64,000 bases of DNA. It comes from Nocardia iowensis (GTDB lineage Bacteria; Actinomycetota; Actinomycetes; Mycobacteriales; Mycobacteriaceae). The first letter of the stretch is position 1; every line of letters begins with the position of its first letter. The stretch is from contig NZ_CP078145.1 in the NCBI RefSeq assembly GCF_019222765.1, positions 3,782,001-3,846,000 on the forward strand, given 5' to 3'. This document shows, in pieces, positions 30,441 to 39,674 of this stretch. The position numbers and the translations under genes are program-made. The notes beneath the pieces were generated by a model. The model was not told the DNA's origin, searched no databases, and worked only from the letters and a program-made list of their open reading frames with translations.

Positions 30441-30873
30441 ACGAACTCTCCCCAGTCCTGGCCGAGCTACCAGCCGACTCGCGTCCCGGCCCACCGACAG
30501 TGGACCGCTTACGACGACCTGCTGCCCTCACGGCGACCTCTCAACACCCCCGCTCCTGCCCGCCGCCGCGAATCGGACTCGCCGCGCGCGTGGGCGGCGC
30601 GGATCCACCGCTGGCGCACCACTCCCGGTCAGCCTCGCGATCTGGTCGATCTCACCCGCGACGCCGAATCCGGGAACTGGCGGGTCACCGACCACGACGG
30701 CACCCACCTGGGCACGTTGACCCGCGAGGTTCGCGTCGGTGCCAGCCAGGGCCGATGGATCGCCCGCGACCACCCACGGCGGCCGCCTGCTCCGCGGGCC
30801 CTGGAAAACCAGAGACGACGCAGTGGCTGGTCTGCTCGACCACTACATCGACCACCACGCCCTCGGAAAATAG
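30441..30873 (+). pseudogene. Frameshifted hypothetical gene
   Basis: One frame reads GNWRVTDHDGTHLGTLTREV and RWIARDH up to about 30770; after one extra base the next frame continues GGRLLRGPWKTRDDAVAGLL and ends HHALGK at a TAG (30871-30873). The two halves join sensibly, so a single-base insertion broke the gene. No family recognised. Confidence 0.5.
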
Positions 30874-31164
30874 AACCCAACGAGCCCGCCGTGGTCTCTA
30901 CCAGCATGGGCCGTGACAGCACCGCCCGATCGGCTCACGCCGCGATGTCGAACAACGTCAGCTCCGTCGCCGCAGCGGCCCGCTGCTCGGCGCGTTCACG
31001 TATCGCGCAGGTCGGCCCGACCCCCTTCGGCGACCGAGCGGGGTTGCCCAGCAGTGGTTCCTGCGGCCCGCAGCTCTTGAAGTGGCCGCGAACCATGTGC
31101 AGCGGCGCGCCGGGCCCGCGGCTTGTCGTGCATGAGCAAGCGAGGCCGGCACCGACACCTATGC

Positions 31165-31180
31165 CCCCCATGAATGGGAA
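31165..31180. promoter_or_regulatory. Palindromic operator-like element, copy 10
   Basis: CCCCCA-TGAA-TGGGAA, two mismatches. It lies 106 bp upstream of the frameshifted gene at 31287. Confidence 0.5.
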
Positions 31181-31286
31181 GTCCCCGATGACCAGCAGGG
31201 CAGACAACCGTCACACTACGGTCCCGTGGCGGATGGTCGGCTGCGCTGATGCTGCTACCAGCTTCTGTCTTGTCCTGCTGAGAGGT

Positions 31287-32311
31287 ATGGGGTCCGGGGT
31301 GAATTCCCAGTTGACAGTTCGCGAGGTAGCGGACCGGATAGTCGAACTCGGTCTTGTCGATGCGGCGGTCGTGGCGGCGGAGCTGGACCCGGAGACTCTG
31401 GACTATCTGTTGGAGGACTTCGGCGCCACCGAGTCTGCGGCTGTGCTGCTTTTACTGGAATACGTGAAGGTTCGATACAGCACGGAATACAAGACCTTCC
31501 GCCGCGCGTGTGAGAACGACGCATGGGTGTACCGAGAGGAGCTGGCGCGGATCGCCGCGTGTGGACGCGGGTTGTTCGCCATCACCGAGGTGGAATTGGT
31601 CGACACAGCCGACGGTGTTCATCCGGCCCATCTGCTGCGGTTCCGCTGCAATGGACAACCGCACGAGTGGCCGATCGCGCACGGGTCGGACGAGGATCTC
31701 GATGCCCAACAGGTATTCTGCTGGTCGGTGGGAGAGTTGGTGCCGACCGGCTCGCCCGCGCGATGGTGCACTGTGGACCCGGGCGATCCCGATGTGAACT
31801 GGGAAGTTTTTTCGGGGACCCGGCGGCGTTGAATGTGCTCGGCAGGCCCTTCGGGCTGCTGTTCGAGCCGATACCAGCACCCTACGAGCCCGGCGCTGCC
31901 GAGGTCGAGTACCTCCAACGCTGGCTGCGGACGCGGCGAGCGGGGTTTGCGCACTGGACCGCGACCTACGGCGACGGGATCACCTGGGACCATTCTCCGG
32001 AGTCGTTGGAAGCGTTGGGCGCCATCGTGTTACGCCGCACGCCGACACTCGATGCCCTGGCCGATCCGGCGAACGCGGATTTCGTCGAGGGCGCAAGCTG
32101 GTATACCGGCGAGGCGTTACTCCGGGTCAAGGGCGGTCGATGGATCTATCGCGACGGTGATCCCGAGGTCAATCTGTTCGATGGCTATCCGTTCGTCAAA
32201 CAGGACGGGCCCTTCGGCTACAGCGCGGTGCCCTATCGGGCGCTACGAGTGCTGATCAAGCGCGGAGATCCACGGCACCTTCGCAAGCGATACGACGACT
32301 TCTCCGCGTAA
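31287..32311 (+). pseudogene. Two-frame gene interrupted at a T6 run
   Basis: The first frame (31287-31832) gives about 181 residues (VREVADRIVELGLVDAAVV, DAWVYREELARIAACG, FCWSVGELV) and stops soon after a run of six T at 31807-31812. Re-reading one T there (a -1 shift) joins it to a second frame ending at 32311 (VLGRPFGLLFEPIP, FVEGASWYTGEALLRVKG, VPYRALRVLIKRG). The joined protein would be about 340 residues, soluble, of no family I recognise. It could be a broken gene, a sequencing error, or programmed -1 frameshifting. GTG 31299 is an alternative start. Confidence 0.6.
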
Positions 32312-32329
32312 TCGAGAACCTCCTTCCGC

Positions 32330-32600
32330 TTGACCGGACCGCCGCGGCGGGGCCTATCAGGTCGAACATACGGTCCGCCGCCATCCACCGGTCCATGTCG
32401 GCGATCGCCCACTCCGAGCACTCGTCGGCCTCCACCCGGATATGCTGTGGCGCACCGCCTTACGGAAGTCGGAACGCCAGCGGCACGTCGTCAGCGACCA
32501 CGGAGTGCACCTGCAGGGTGCGATCGTTGATCCGCGAATAGATCGGCGGTGCCGAAAGGCGTGATCCCATCGCCTCCCAGTCTGCGCCCCTCAACGCACG
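32330..32600 (-). pseudogene. Hypothetical gene with an in-frame stop
   Basis: On the minus strand one frame reads SRLSAPPIYSRINDRTLQV, then VVADDVPLAFRLP, TAA, then PQHIRVEADECSEWAIADM and DRWMAADRMFDLIGPAAAV. Protein-like sequence continues across the stop in the same frame, so a nonsense mutation has split a short gene. No family is recognised. Confidence 0.5.
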
Positions 32601-32639
32601 ACCGCCCCTGACATCAAGCGGGAAAACCTACTGACATGC

Positions 32640-32969
32640 AATGGGAAAACCCCAGTTCAACCCCACTGACAATCTCGCGGGAACTCGCACCCCGCCGACG
32701 ACCCGCAGCGCGGGTTGAGCGCTTCCACGCTCGGTGCGTGGCGTGCCGAGATCGGCAACGCCCACACTGCCGCCGGGCTGGCCGACCCCACCACCGACGC
32801 CGCCGTGCGCCAACTCATGAAAGGCATCCGTGAGGACCGCACGAAGACGGGAAGACCGCCCGCCGGGCTCCCGCGGCCCTGCCGCCGGTGGTCCGCGCTT
32901 TGGTCGTCTGCATCCACATCCGCGCCCACACCGACACCCTCACCTGGCGGGGCCGAGTCGCCGGGGTAA
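32640..32969 (+). pseudogene. Tyrosine recombinase (integrase) remnant
   Basis: STLGAWRAEIGNAHTAAGL, DPTTDAAVRQLMKGIRED matches the SAM-like core-binding domain of phage-type integrases. After a frameshift near 32850 the next frame gives ALPPVVRALVVCIHIR and DTLTWRGRVAGVIVL. The catalytic domain with its Arg/His/Tyr residues is gone. Confidence 0.6.
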
Positions 32970-33013
32970 TCGTCCTTTGATTTGTCGACCAAAATAGAAC
33001 CGACGTAGCGATT

Positions 33014-34270
33014 TCATGACGACGAACCGCGCCGGCCACGGTCCAATCGGCCTACCGCGCGTTCGAAGGCCGTGATGAACTCGGCGACCTGGTCGTCGGA
33101 AATGATCAGCGGAGGCGATACTTGGATAGCCCCCGTTCCGATCGCCCGCGTCGACACGCCCTGTCCGCGAAGATGTTTCACCAGCACTGGTGCCTCGGAC
33201 GGGTCTGTCAGTTGGACTGCGGCGAGCGCCGCGAGTCCGCTGCGCACGCTCGCCACTCGTGGATGCTCAGCCAATGGAGCCAACTGGTCGTGCAGGGTGG
33301 ATTCCAGACGTTTGGCGACACCGAGAAGGTCCTCTCTTTCGATGATGTCCAGGTTCGCCATCGCAGCGGCCGCAGCACCGCAATGCCCTGCGAAGGTGTA
33401 GCCGTGCCACCAAAAAACGCCGCCCCGGAGAAACGGCTCAGCGATATGTGGAGCGATTATGACCGCACCCATCGGAGCGTATCCGGATGTCAGTCCCTTT
33501 GCGCACGCTACGAGGTCCGGATCCAGATCGAAACGCGTTGAGGCGAACCAATACCCGCCGATACGGCCGAAGCCGGTGATGATCTCATCGACGACGAAAA
33601 GGATGTCATTTTCGCGACAGATTCGGCGAACCTCGTTCAAGTAACCATCCGGCGGCAGTAAGATTCCGCCCAATCCAAGGATGGGTTCACAGAAGAACGC
33701 GGCGATATTGTCGGCACCGACGGACTCTATCAACCTGAGTAGAGCTTTAGCATCGTCCCACTCGACGGTGCGCGCGTCCACCATCAGATCTCCATAACCT
33801 TCACGAATCTTCGTGATGCCGGCCAATGCAGTGCCTCCGATATTCATCCCATGAAAGGCGAACTCGCGACCGACGATTATTCGCTTATCTGGTTTGCCCA
33901 TCTCATGCCAGTAGCGGCGCGCTAATTTGGTCGCTGTGTCGATCGAATCCGAGCCTCCCGAGGTAAAAAAGACTCGACTATCCTTAACTGGAGCCAACTC
34001 CGCGATCCGCGACGCCAACTCGAGAGTGATCTCGCCAGCGTAGTCACCGCTGCTGGAGTAGTGGGCGATTCGGCCAAGTTGTGCAGCGACGGCATTTGCA
34101 ATCTCGCGGCGACCGTGTCCGACATTGGCGAACCACAGGCCTGCGGTGGCGTCCAAGTATCTGTTTCCTGAATTATCGTAAATATAGGCGCCCTCACCTC
34201 GCGAGATGATAAAGGCCCCCTCACGCTGTACTGCGTCCAGATCGGTAAATCCATGCCATAATGCGCTCAT
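33014..34270 (-). CDS. Class III (omega) aminotransferase
   Basis: 418 residues from ATG 34270. A PLP-dependent fold type I enzyme of the subgroup II/class III group: YDNSGNRYLDATAGLWFANVGHG near residue 31, FFTSGGSDSIDTATKLAR near 108, DEIITGFGRIGGYW near 225 with the PLP-contacting Asp, and CAKGLTSGYAPMGAV with the Schiff-base lysine near residue 255. These enzymes move an amino group from an amine or omega-amino acid to pyruvate or a similar acceptor in the cytosol. The substrate is not readable from sequence. A palindromic element lies 19 bp upstream of the start. Confidence 0.93.
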   Translation of the reverse strand: MSALWHGFTDLDAVQREGAFIISRGEGAYIYDNSGNRYLDATAGLWFANVGHGRREIANAVAAQLGRIAHYSSSGDYAGEITLELASRIAELAPVKDSRVFFTSGGSDSIDTATKLARRYWHEMGKPDKRIIVGREFAFHGMNIGGTALAGITKIREGYGDLMVDARTVEWDDAKALLRLIESVGADNIAAFFCEPILGLGGILLPPDGYLNEVRRICRENDILFVVDEIITGFGRIGGYWFASTRFDLDPDLVACAKGLTSGYAPMGAVIIAPHIAEPFLRGGVFWWHGYTFAGHCGAAAAAMANLDIIEREDLLGVAKRLESTLHDQLAPLAEHPRVASVRSGLAALAAVQLTDPSEAPVLVKHLRGQGVSTRAIGTGAIQVSPPLIISDDQVAEFITAFERAVGRLDRGRRGSSS

Positions 34271-34289
34271 GTCTATGCACCGTAAGGTC

Positions 34290-34305
34290 ATGCCAGCCAT
34301 GGGAA
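34290..34305. promoter_or_regulatory. Palindromic operator-like element, copy 11
   Basis: ATGCCA-GCCA-TGGGAA, two mismatches. It lies 19 bp upstream of the aminotransferase start, so it would overlap the promoter or leader. Confidence 0.55.
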
Positions 34306-34808
34306 GCTCGGGTAGGGGGAGAGCCGTGCAGAGGTTGGGATCAAACACCGGCTTTGGATCGATCGATCACTGCCACAACAGTTACCAATCCGAGCGAACT
34401 GAGCGGGTAGGCGGATGGTGGCCGGACTTGCCTGGCCTCGCCACGATTGTTGGTGCCACATGGCCCCCTGTCGGCGATCTCATCCGGATCTCGCGTCCAA
34501 TAGGCGACTGGCGCGCACTGCGAGACGAGACACTTGCTTGGTCCGCCGGCAGTGGGATTACCGTAGTGATGCTTGCGCGAGCGATTCCCGATGCCAACGA
34601 CACATTGGGCCAGGCAGTAGCAGCCTTACTGGCGACTGTGCGTCTGGGCGAGCGGGGCAGCTCCGCTGTCGACACCATCAGTGTGGAACGGGCCGAAGCA
34701 TCAATCGGGACCAGCCATGACTGGACGTCGAACGCCTGGCCGGTTGCTGTTGCGCCTACTCGTTGCCGAGCTCAGCGAGTTGTAGCGCCGTCCGCGCTAC
34801 GGATGTAG
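34299..34808 (+). CDS. Doubtful hypothetical protein divergent from the aminotransferase
   Basis: An open frame of up to 169 codons. The middle part (DLIRISRPIGDWRALRDETLAW, VVMLARAIPDANDTL, AVAALLATVRLGERG) reads like folded protein, but the first ATG lies inside the operator-like element and no ribosome-binding site is clear. A later start or a broken gene are likely. Family unknown. Confidence 0.35.
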   Translation: MGSSGRGRAVQRLGSNTGFGSIDHCHNSYQSERTERVGGWWPDLPGLATIVGATWPPVGDLIRISRPIGDWRALRDETLAWSAGSGITVVMLARAIPDANDTLGQAVAALLATVRLGERGSSAVDTISVERAEASIGTSHDWTSNAWPVAVAPTRCRAQRVVAPSALRM

Positions 34809-34875
34809 TCGGGCGCGGCGCGTTGCGGGAAGTGGCCGGAGGCTAGGGAATCATAGGCTGCAATGCTCACACCGA

Positions 34876-35391
34876 TCATCTCAGTGATCCCGATTCGGCG
34901 GCTTCGATCTCGGCCAGCGCGGTCCTGATCTCGTATTCCAGCTCGTAGATGGCCTCGTACTTCATCGCTAGTGCCTGCAGCCCGAATTCCGCTCCGTACT
35001 CCTGCATTATGTCATTGTCGGCTTTGCCAGAACGCACCGCACCGTCCGGGGCGATGGAGAGGTCCCAGGGTAAGCTCGCAGCCTTTTCGGCCGCCGTCCG
35101 GATCCTGGCTGCATTGCGCTCGATCTGCCGGAAGTAGTCTTCCGCCTTGCGCGCTGCTGCGGAAAACTCGTCCCCTTCCCGTAGACCTATTTGTTGTTCG
35201 AACGCTGCGCGATTCCTGGCGTATGTGGCGGCAGAGCTGTCGAAGAAGTCGACCGAGTGTTCGACCCTTTGCTGCACACCCGACACGATTGCTTTCATCA
35301 ACGTCGATGCCATGGTCATGGCTGTCAGCACCCGCTGCACGGCATCGAAGTTCCAACTGAGCACCATCGGTACAGTCACGTTAGCCTTCAT
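34876..35391 (-). CDS. Helical protein, possibly ESX-associated
   Basis: 171 residues, nearly all helical. An N-terminal hydrophobic helix (VLSWNFDAVQRVLTAMTMAST) is followed by long amphipathic helices (NRAAFEQQIGLREGDEF, IERNAARIRTAAEKAAS, YELEYEIRTALAEIEAAE). It resembles, in layout only, WXG-type or coiled-coil secreted proteins of actinobacteria. It begins 1 bp after the stop of a broken upstream gene, so the two formed an operon. Function unknown. Confidence 0.6.
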   Translation of the reverse strand: MKANVTVPMVLSWNFDAVQRVLTAMTMASTLMKAIVSGVQQRVEHSVDFFDSSAATYARNRAAFEQQIGLREGDEFSAAARKAEDYFRQIERNAARIRTAAEKAASLPWDLSIAPDGAVRSGKADNDIMQEYGAEFGLQALAMKYEAIYELEYEIRTALAEIEAAESGSLR

Positions 35392-35392
35392 C

Positions 35393-35794
35393 AGCCCTCC
35401 AGCATGGCGATACTGCGGACCAGTCGGACGGCACCTTCACTATCGCCAAATTCGTATTCATCTGTGATCGTAAACAGGTCGCCGTATTTTGCCGCGACCG
35501 GGCATCGGGGAAGTGATACGTACGGTCGTCCGCATTTCGACTGGTCCCTCAGAATACCGAGTGGAGCGGGAGGGCGTATTCCTACTGATGGGGGTACAGC
35601 GAAGGACCTACCAGAAGGGATGCCGTCGATCGAGATCGTGCCGAGCGCGGAGTCAAAGCCACCGTGCTATGTCCTGGTCCTCGGCGTCCGCGTTCGCCAA
35701 TGCGGGAAGCACCCGTCCCTGTTCGAGTCCAACCTTCCTATGCCGCCACGGTTGCGAAATCCGGCTTCGAGGGGAAAGGGGCAAAGATCGCCAT
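35393..35794 (-). pseudogene. Upstream operon partner with two frameshifts
   Basis: On the minus strand, three consecutive frames hold joined-up protein sequence: MAIFAPFPSKPDFATVAA from ATG 35794 (GGGA just upstream), then GLEQGRVLPALANADAEDQ, then GFDSALGTISIDGIPSGR continuing to LFTITDEYEFGDSEGAVRL and a stop at 35393. The last frame is followed directly by the start of the helical protein gene. The original protein was about 130 residues. Family not recognised. Confidence 0.5.
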
Positions 35795-35909
35795 TCCCAA
35801 TCTCAAGACCAGGTCAGCGTCGAGGTCCCGCGTATTATTCCGATCGGCAATCCATGCGGTCCGGGCGCGGTCGAAACCAATCCTAGTCATTGGGCTAGCT
35901 CCGGCTACG

Positions 35910-36320
35910 TTATTCGGTAATGGTAAGAGTCACCACCGGGATTACTCGCGATGTCTTCGCCTGATAGTCGGCGAAACCTGGCATTACCTCGACCATCGCC
36001 GTATACAAGCGGTCACGCTCAGGCCCGTCCGGGATGGCGGTGGCGATGGCTTCGAACTTCTCTGTGCCGATCTCGATCGTAACCTTTGGGTCAGTGCGGA
36101 GATTGTAGTACCAGTCCGGATTGGTGGAGGTGCCGGCATTGGAAGCCGTGATGACAATGCGGTCGTCGTCGCGAATAAAGGCAAGAGGATTGGTGCGGGG
36201 AAGCTGGGATTTAGCGCCGGTAGTAGTGAGTAGGAGAAGGTCGTGCCCTGCGAAAGGGCCGCCCACCCTGCCTTGGTTTGCACGGAATTCGTCGATGATG
36301 GCAGAGTTCCAGTCAGCCAT
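35910..36320 (-). CDS. Deazaflavin (F420)-dependent nitroreductase-family protein
   Basis: 136 residues from ATG 36320, behind AGGAGCTG. It is a split-barrel protein of the DDN/DUF385 family: HDLLLLTTTGAKSQLPRTNPLAF at about 31-53, DDDRIVITASNAGTSTNPDWYYNL with the NPxWYxNL signature, and VTIEIGTEKFEAIAT. These enzymes use F420H2 to reduce quinones or nitro compounds; the best known, Ddn, activates pretomanid. Length and motifs are normal. Confidence 0.92.
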   Translation of the reverse strand: MADWNSAIIDEFRANQGRVGGPFAGHDLLLLTTTGAKSQLPRTNPLAFIRDDDRIVITASNAGTSTNPDWYYNLRTDPKVTIEIGTEKFEAIATAIPDGPERDRLYTAMVEVMPGFADYQAKTSRVIPVVTLTITE

Positions 36321-36784
36321 ATTCAGCTCCTTCAATTGCGTGGGGCCGTGTCGGAGCTAGCAATGGTAGTCGCCAGCTGTAAGGGATTTTTCCGGTTCGA
36401 CCGGCATCATTTGCTGGATTGGTAGAGCCGTTCTGCTCGGCCGTACACTCCCTTCGTCGAGTGCCGCGCCAACTGGTCATTTGGCTTGGACCGGAAGGGG
36501 AGACGTTCACATCGGCAGACTACGTCCCGGTCGGACCATGCAGACGGAGCCGACCTTCCCGCTGCTGAAGAGGACGTAGCGGGGGCACACACTCACCAAT
36601 CTTCTGGCTGCCGAACCCACGGTGGTCGCTAATCCGCTCGCAACACAGACGGACTGGATGATTGCGATTTGGCGCATGCAGCAGCTACCGATGTCGGGAC
36701 GCTACCTAACACGCGATTCTCGGAGAAAACGTCTCGCTTACGGCTCATCACCGCAGCGGGCAATCGACGGCAAGAAGGTGATGC
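36321..36784. other. Intergenic stretch with no supported gene
   Basis: No open frame here reads like protein on either strand and no copy of the palindromic element was found. The gap separates the nitroreductase-family gene from a short ORF. Confidence 0.4.
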
Positions 36785-36967
36785 ATGATGACCCGAAAGT
36801 CGAGGGCTTCGGAGCATGGTCCACTCAGCGTGGCTGATATCGCAGCCCAACCCGGAGGGTTGCTCGCGCTGAGTCGGCGGGTGCGTGAATTGCGATCCAT
36901 CGGAATGGATCACGCGGCTGCCACGATCGAACGAGAGATGGCCGAACTGGGCCTGCCAGAACCGTGA
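36785..36967 (+). CDS. Short helical protein
   Basis: 60 residues from ATG 36785 (a second ATG follows directly), behind GAAGG. Residues 15-60 read as two helices, VADIAAQPGGLLALSRRVREL and DHAAATIEREMAELGL. No family recognised. It ends 18 bp before the convergent STAND regulator gene. Confidence 0.45.
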   Translation: MMTRKSRASEHGPLSVADIAAQPGGLLALSRRVRELRSIGMDHAAATIEREMAELGLPEP

Positions 36968-36984
36968 AGGGTGTTCATGCCCTA

Positions 36985-39585
36985 TCAACGTTGCTTCGGT
37001 CGACTGGCGACAGCCGAGGCGACATCGCCTCGCCGCTCCGCTGGGACGAACGCTGCGATATCGGCGCGGGAATTGATCATCAGCTTCTGGAAGATCGAAA
37101 CCATCTGAGCGTTCACCGTTTTGAACGAACTGCCGCGGCGCGCAGCGATGGCGGTGTTGGTCCAGCCTGCTGCTGCGAGGATGGCGACATCCTGCTCGGC
37201 CACCGACAGCTCATGCCACGGCGAAGGACGGTGTCGACGGACCGGGTGATCCACCTCGAGTTCGTCGAGCACCAATGTTCCCAACGCCAGGCGAGCCACT
37301 TCGTCGTGTTCGGGGTGCAGCAGTGAACCTTCCCGTTCAGCAACGGCATAGTCGGCGGCTCCAAGCACGCTTCTGGCAGTGGCCACCGCCTCATCGGTCT
37401 CGGTCGCGAACGGTGCGAGATTGGCGAGGTTGACGCCCAGTTTCCGCCGCAGCGTCGCGACCCCCCCGATCAGCTGAGCGATTTCCGTCGCCCACGCCTT
37501 CGCGTGACCGAGGCGCGCCTGCTCGGCTTGCGCACGCGCAACCATGCGCGCCAACGTCCAGGTCCGTATGTGTATGGCCCACAACGCACCCCACTGATCA
37601 TGCATGACCAGCTGGTTTGCCAACGCAGTGCGTCCGACTGCCAATGCCTCGTTCGGATCACCGTGCTTGGTCAGGGCGATTGTCCATGCCAGTTCGGCCC
37701 AGGATTTTGCCCAACCCGCTCCGGAGGCGGCGGCGTTGTCGAGGTGACGGCGCGCGATATCGAGTGCCTGGGCCGACGTGCCGAGGAACCCCGCGGCCAG
37801 CGCCTCGAACAACTCGCTCATCGCAGTGCCCCCGAGATCGCCTCGGGCAGCGAATTTTTCGCGCGATCGCGCGAATACCGTGACCGCACGCGGGTCCTGC
37901 TGCACCAGCAACAGTTCGCTGCCGCAGGCAAATTCCACCGGTGCTGGAAGACCCAGCTCTGATTCGGGGGTGAGCCGCCAGTCGAAACCGGCCGCAGCAT
38001 CGGGGAGGCTCGCGGCGACGCACGCGTCGAGCATTCGATCGGCATCCTCGTGTACGCCCTGACACCTACTGATCCAGCTGATCAACGCCATCGCCGTGAT
38101 CTGCAATTCAAGCGGTGCCGACTCCTGATCTCTGGTGGCGGCGAGCGTCCGCTCGGCCCAGCGACGGCTCTCGCGCAGAGAGCCCCTGAAAAACGGCGCT
38201 CGCAAGGCAATCAAACCGATCGCGATTTCCAACCCGATCGCAGCGTCGCCGGGTGTGGCGAGACTGCCGTCGATCGCGCTGTGCAGGTTGCCCCAGGAGG
38301 CGCGGGCCCAGTCCAGCAGCTCCTGTTCGGCTGGGCTGTACCAATTAGCCTGTGCTTCGAGTACTTTGTCGCGGTAATAACGGCGATGTCGGGCGGTTAG
38401 TTGCACCCATTCTTGGCCGCCCTCACGTTCGCACAGGCGTTGTTGGGCGAAGACACGAAAGCTCTCGAGCAGCGAGTACCGCACGGTGGTCGCGCTCATA
38501 TGTACCGTAACCAACGACTGGGCCGCCAAGCGTTCCAGCAGATCCTCGACCTCGTCGCGGGCGATCCGCACCGCCGGGTCGCCGGTGTCGTCGAGGTCCG
38601 CGCACACGCCCTCGATAGCCGCCAATTCGGCGCCCACCTCCAGTAACGATGGGCTGCTGTCGTCCGGATCGATGTCGTAACCGGCCGCGAATACCGACAT
38701 CCGCTCGAACAGCAGCCGCTCCTTGTCCCTGCACAGATCGAAGGACCAGGCAATGACATCGCGGATGCCACGGTGCCGTTCGTCGGCGCCAACGCGTGGG
38801 CCGTTGGACCATCGCAGCCTGCGATCGGTCGCCTCCCCGCTGAGGTCCTGGAGGATCCGCGAGAGCGGCTGCCGCAATAGGCGAGCCGCGGCCAGTCTGA
38901 TATAGAGAGGATGGTTGTGCACGTGGCGACATATCGCCTCGGCCAGCTCCAGTTGATCGTCTGCGACAGGGAGCCCGGTCAATTCGGCCCGGGCGCGGAA
39001 CAACGCCAGCGCCTGCTCCCGTGGCAACGATGGCACCGCCACCAGTTGTTCGTCGACCCAGCCGATCGCTTCGCGACTGGTCGCCACCACGGTGAGGTGC
39101 GGGACCGCGGCGAGCAGATCCGCGATCAACTGACCGGCCCCGGCTAGCACGTGCTCGCAGTTGTCCATCACCAGCACGCTCTGCAATTTGCGGCCCACGG
39201 CGTCGGTACGGGTCAGGGTGTCGACCAGCGCGGCCCACGCCGAGCGTCCCGAGAAGTCGGCGTCCACGATCGCCTGCGCAAGTTCGTCCTCTACCTCGGA
39301 CGCATCGCTGTCTTTCGCCAACCGGGCCAAACGGACCCAGTAGACCGGAACCCGCCGCGCCCGGTGATATCGCTGGACAGCCTCTGTGGCGAGGCGAGTC
39401 TTACCGATACCGCCCGAACCGATCAGCGTGATCAGCCGCGTCCCGTTCAACAGCAGCGCCGCGATCTTTGCCAGCTCCCGTTCTCGGCCGACGAAATCGC
39501 TGGTCGACGCTGGAAGCGAACCAGTATCCAGTGAAGGTCGAACCGTCACAACATGCAGCTTAGCCGCCGCGCTGGTTGGCAGCAC
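36985..39585 (-). CDS. STAND ATPase regulator with C-terminal LuxR helix-turn-helix
   Basis: 866 residues from GTG 39585 (a later GTG near 39549 is possible). Order: NB-ARC-type STAND ATPase with FVGRERELAKI at 31-41 and Walker A GSGGIGKT at 56-63, Walker B VLVMDNCEHVL near 140, a long helical TPR-like region, and a LuxR/GerE helix-turn-helix at the end (LSVAEQDVAILAAAGWTNTAIAARRG shortened here: WTNTAIAARRG, then FKTVNAQMVSIFQKL). Such large regulators switch on ATP and ligand binding. It is divergent from the StyA-like flavoprotein gene 89 bp away, its most likely target. A paralogue lies at 44477-47011 and a relic at 15464-16368. Confidence 0.9.
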   Translation of the reverse strand: MLPTSAAAKLHVVTVRPSLDTGSLPASTSDFVGRERELAKIAALLLNGTRLITLIGSGGIGKTRLATEAVQRYHRARRVPVYWVRLARLAKDSDASEVEDELAQAIVDADFSGRSAWAALVDTLTRTDAVGRKLQSVLVMDNCEHVLAGAGQLIADLLAAVPHLTVVATSREAIGWVDEQLVAVPSLPREQALALFRARAELTGLPVADDQLELAEAICRHVHNHPLYIRLAAARLLRQPLSRILQDLSGEATDRRLRWSNGPRVGADERHRGIRDVIAWSFDLCRDKERLLFERMSVFAAGYDIDPDDSSPSLLEVGAELAAIEGVCADLDDTGDPAVRIARDEVEDLLERLAAQSLVTVHMSATTVRYSLLESFRVFAQQRLCEREGGQEWVQLTARHRRYYRDKVLEAQANWYSPAEQELLDWARASWGNLHSAIDGSLATPGDAAIGLEIAIGLIALRAPFFRGSLRESRRWAERTLAATRDQESAPLELQITAMALISWISRCQGVHEDADRMLDACVAASLPDAAAGFDWRLTPESELGLPAPVEFACGSELLLVQQDPRAVTVFARSREKFAARGDLGGTAMSELFEALAAGFLGTSAQALDIARRHLDNAAASGAGWAKSWAELAWTIALTKHGDPNEALAVGRTALANQLVMHDQWGALWAIHIRTWTLARMVARAQAEQARLGHAKAWATEIAQLIGGVATLRRKLGVNLANLAPFATETDEAVATARSVLGAADYAVAEREGSLLHPEHDEVARLALGTLVLDELEVDHPVRRHRPSPWHELSVAEQDVAILAAAGWTNTAIAARRGSSFKTVNAQMVSIFQKLMINSRADIAAFVPAERRGDVASAVASRPKQR

Positions 39586-39674
39586 CCGATGTGTGGCACC
39601 TGCTTATCGCATCATCCTAGCTATTCACGAGCTCCGAACAAGCCATTAGTGAGTTCACGTCGGAAGGATCCAAC

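Noticed and set aside
29858..30916. 352-codon plus-strand ORF
   Set aside because: Its first half is the shadow of the minus-strand gene at 29470-30081; only the recombinase-like part reads as protein.
32630..32648. TGGGAA half-site near 32641
   Set aside because: The left arm (TGACAT) does not match; one half-site alone is expected by chance.
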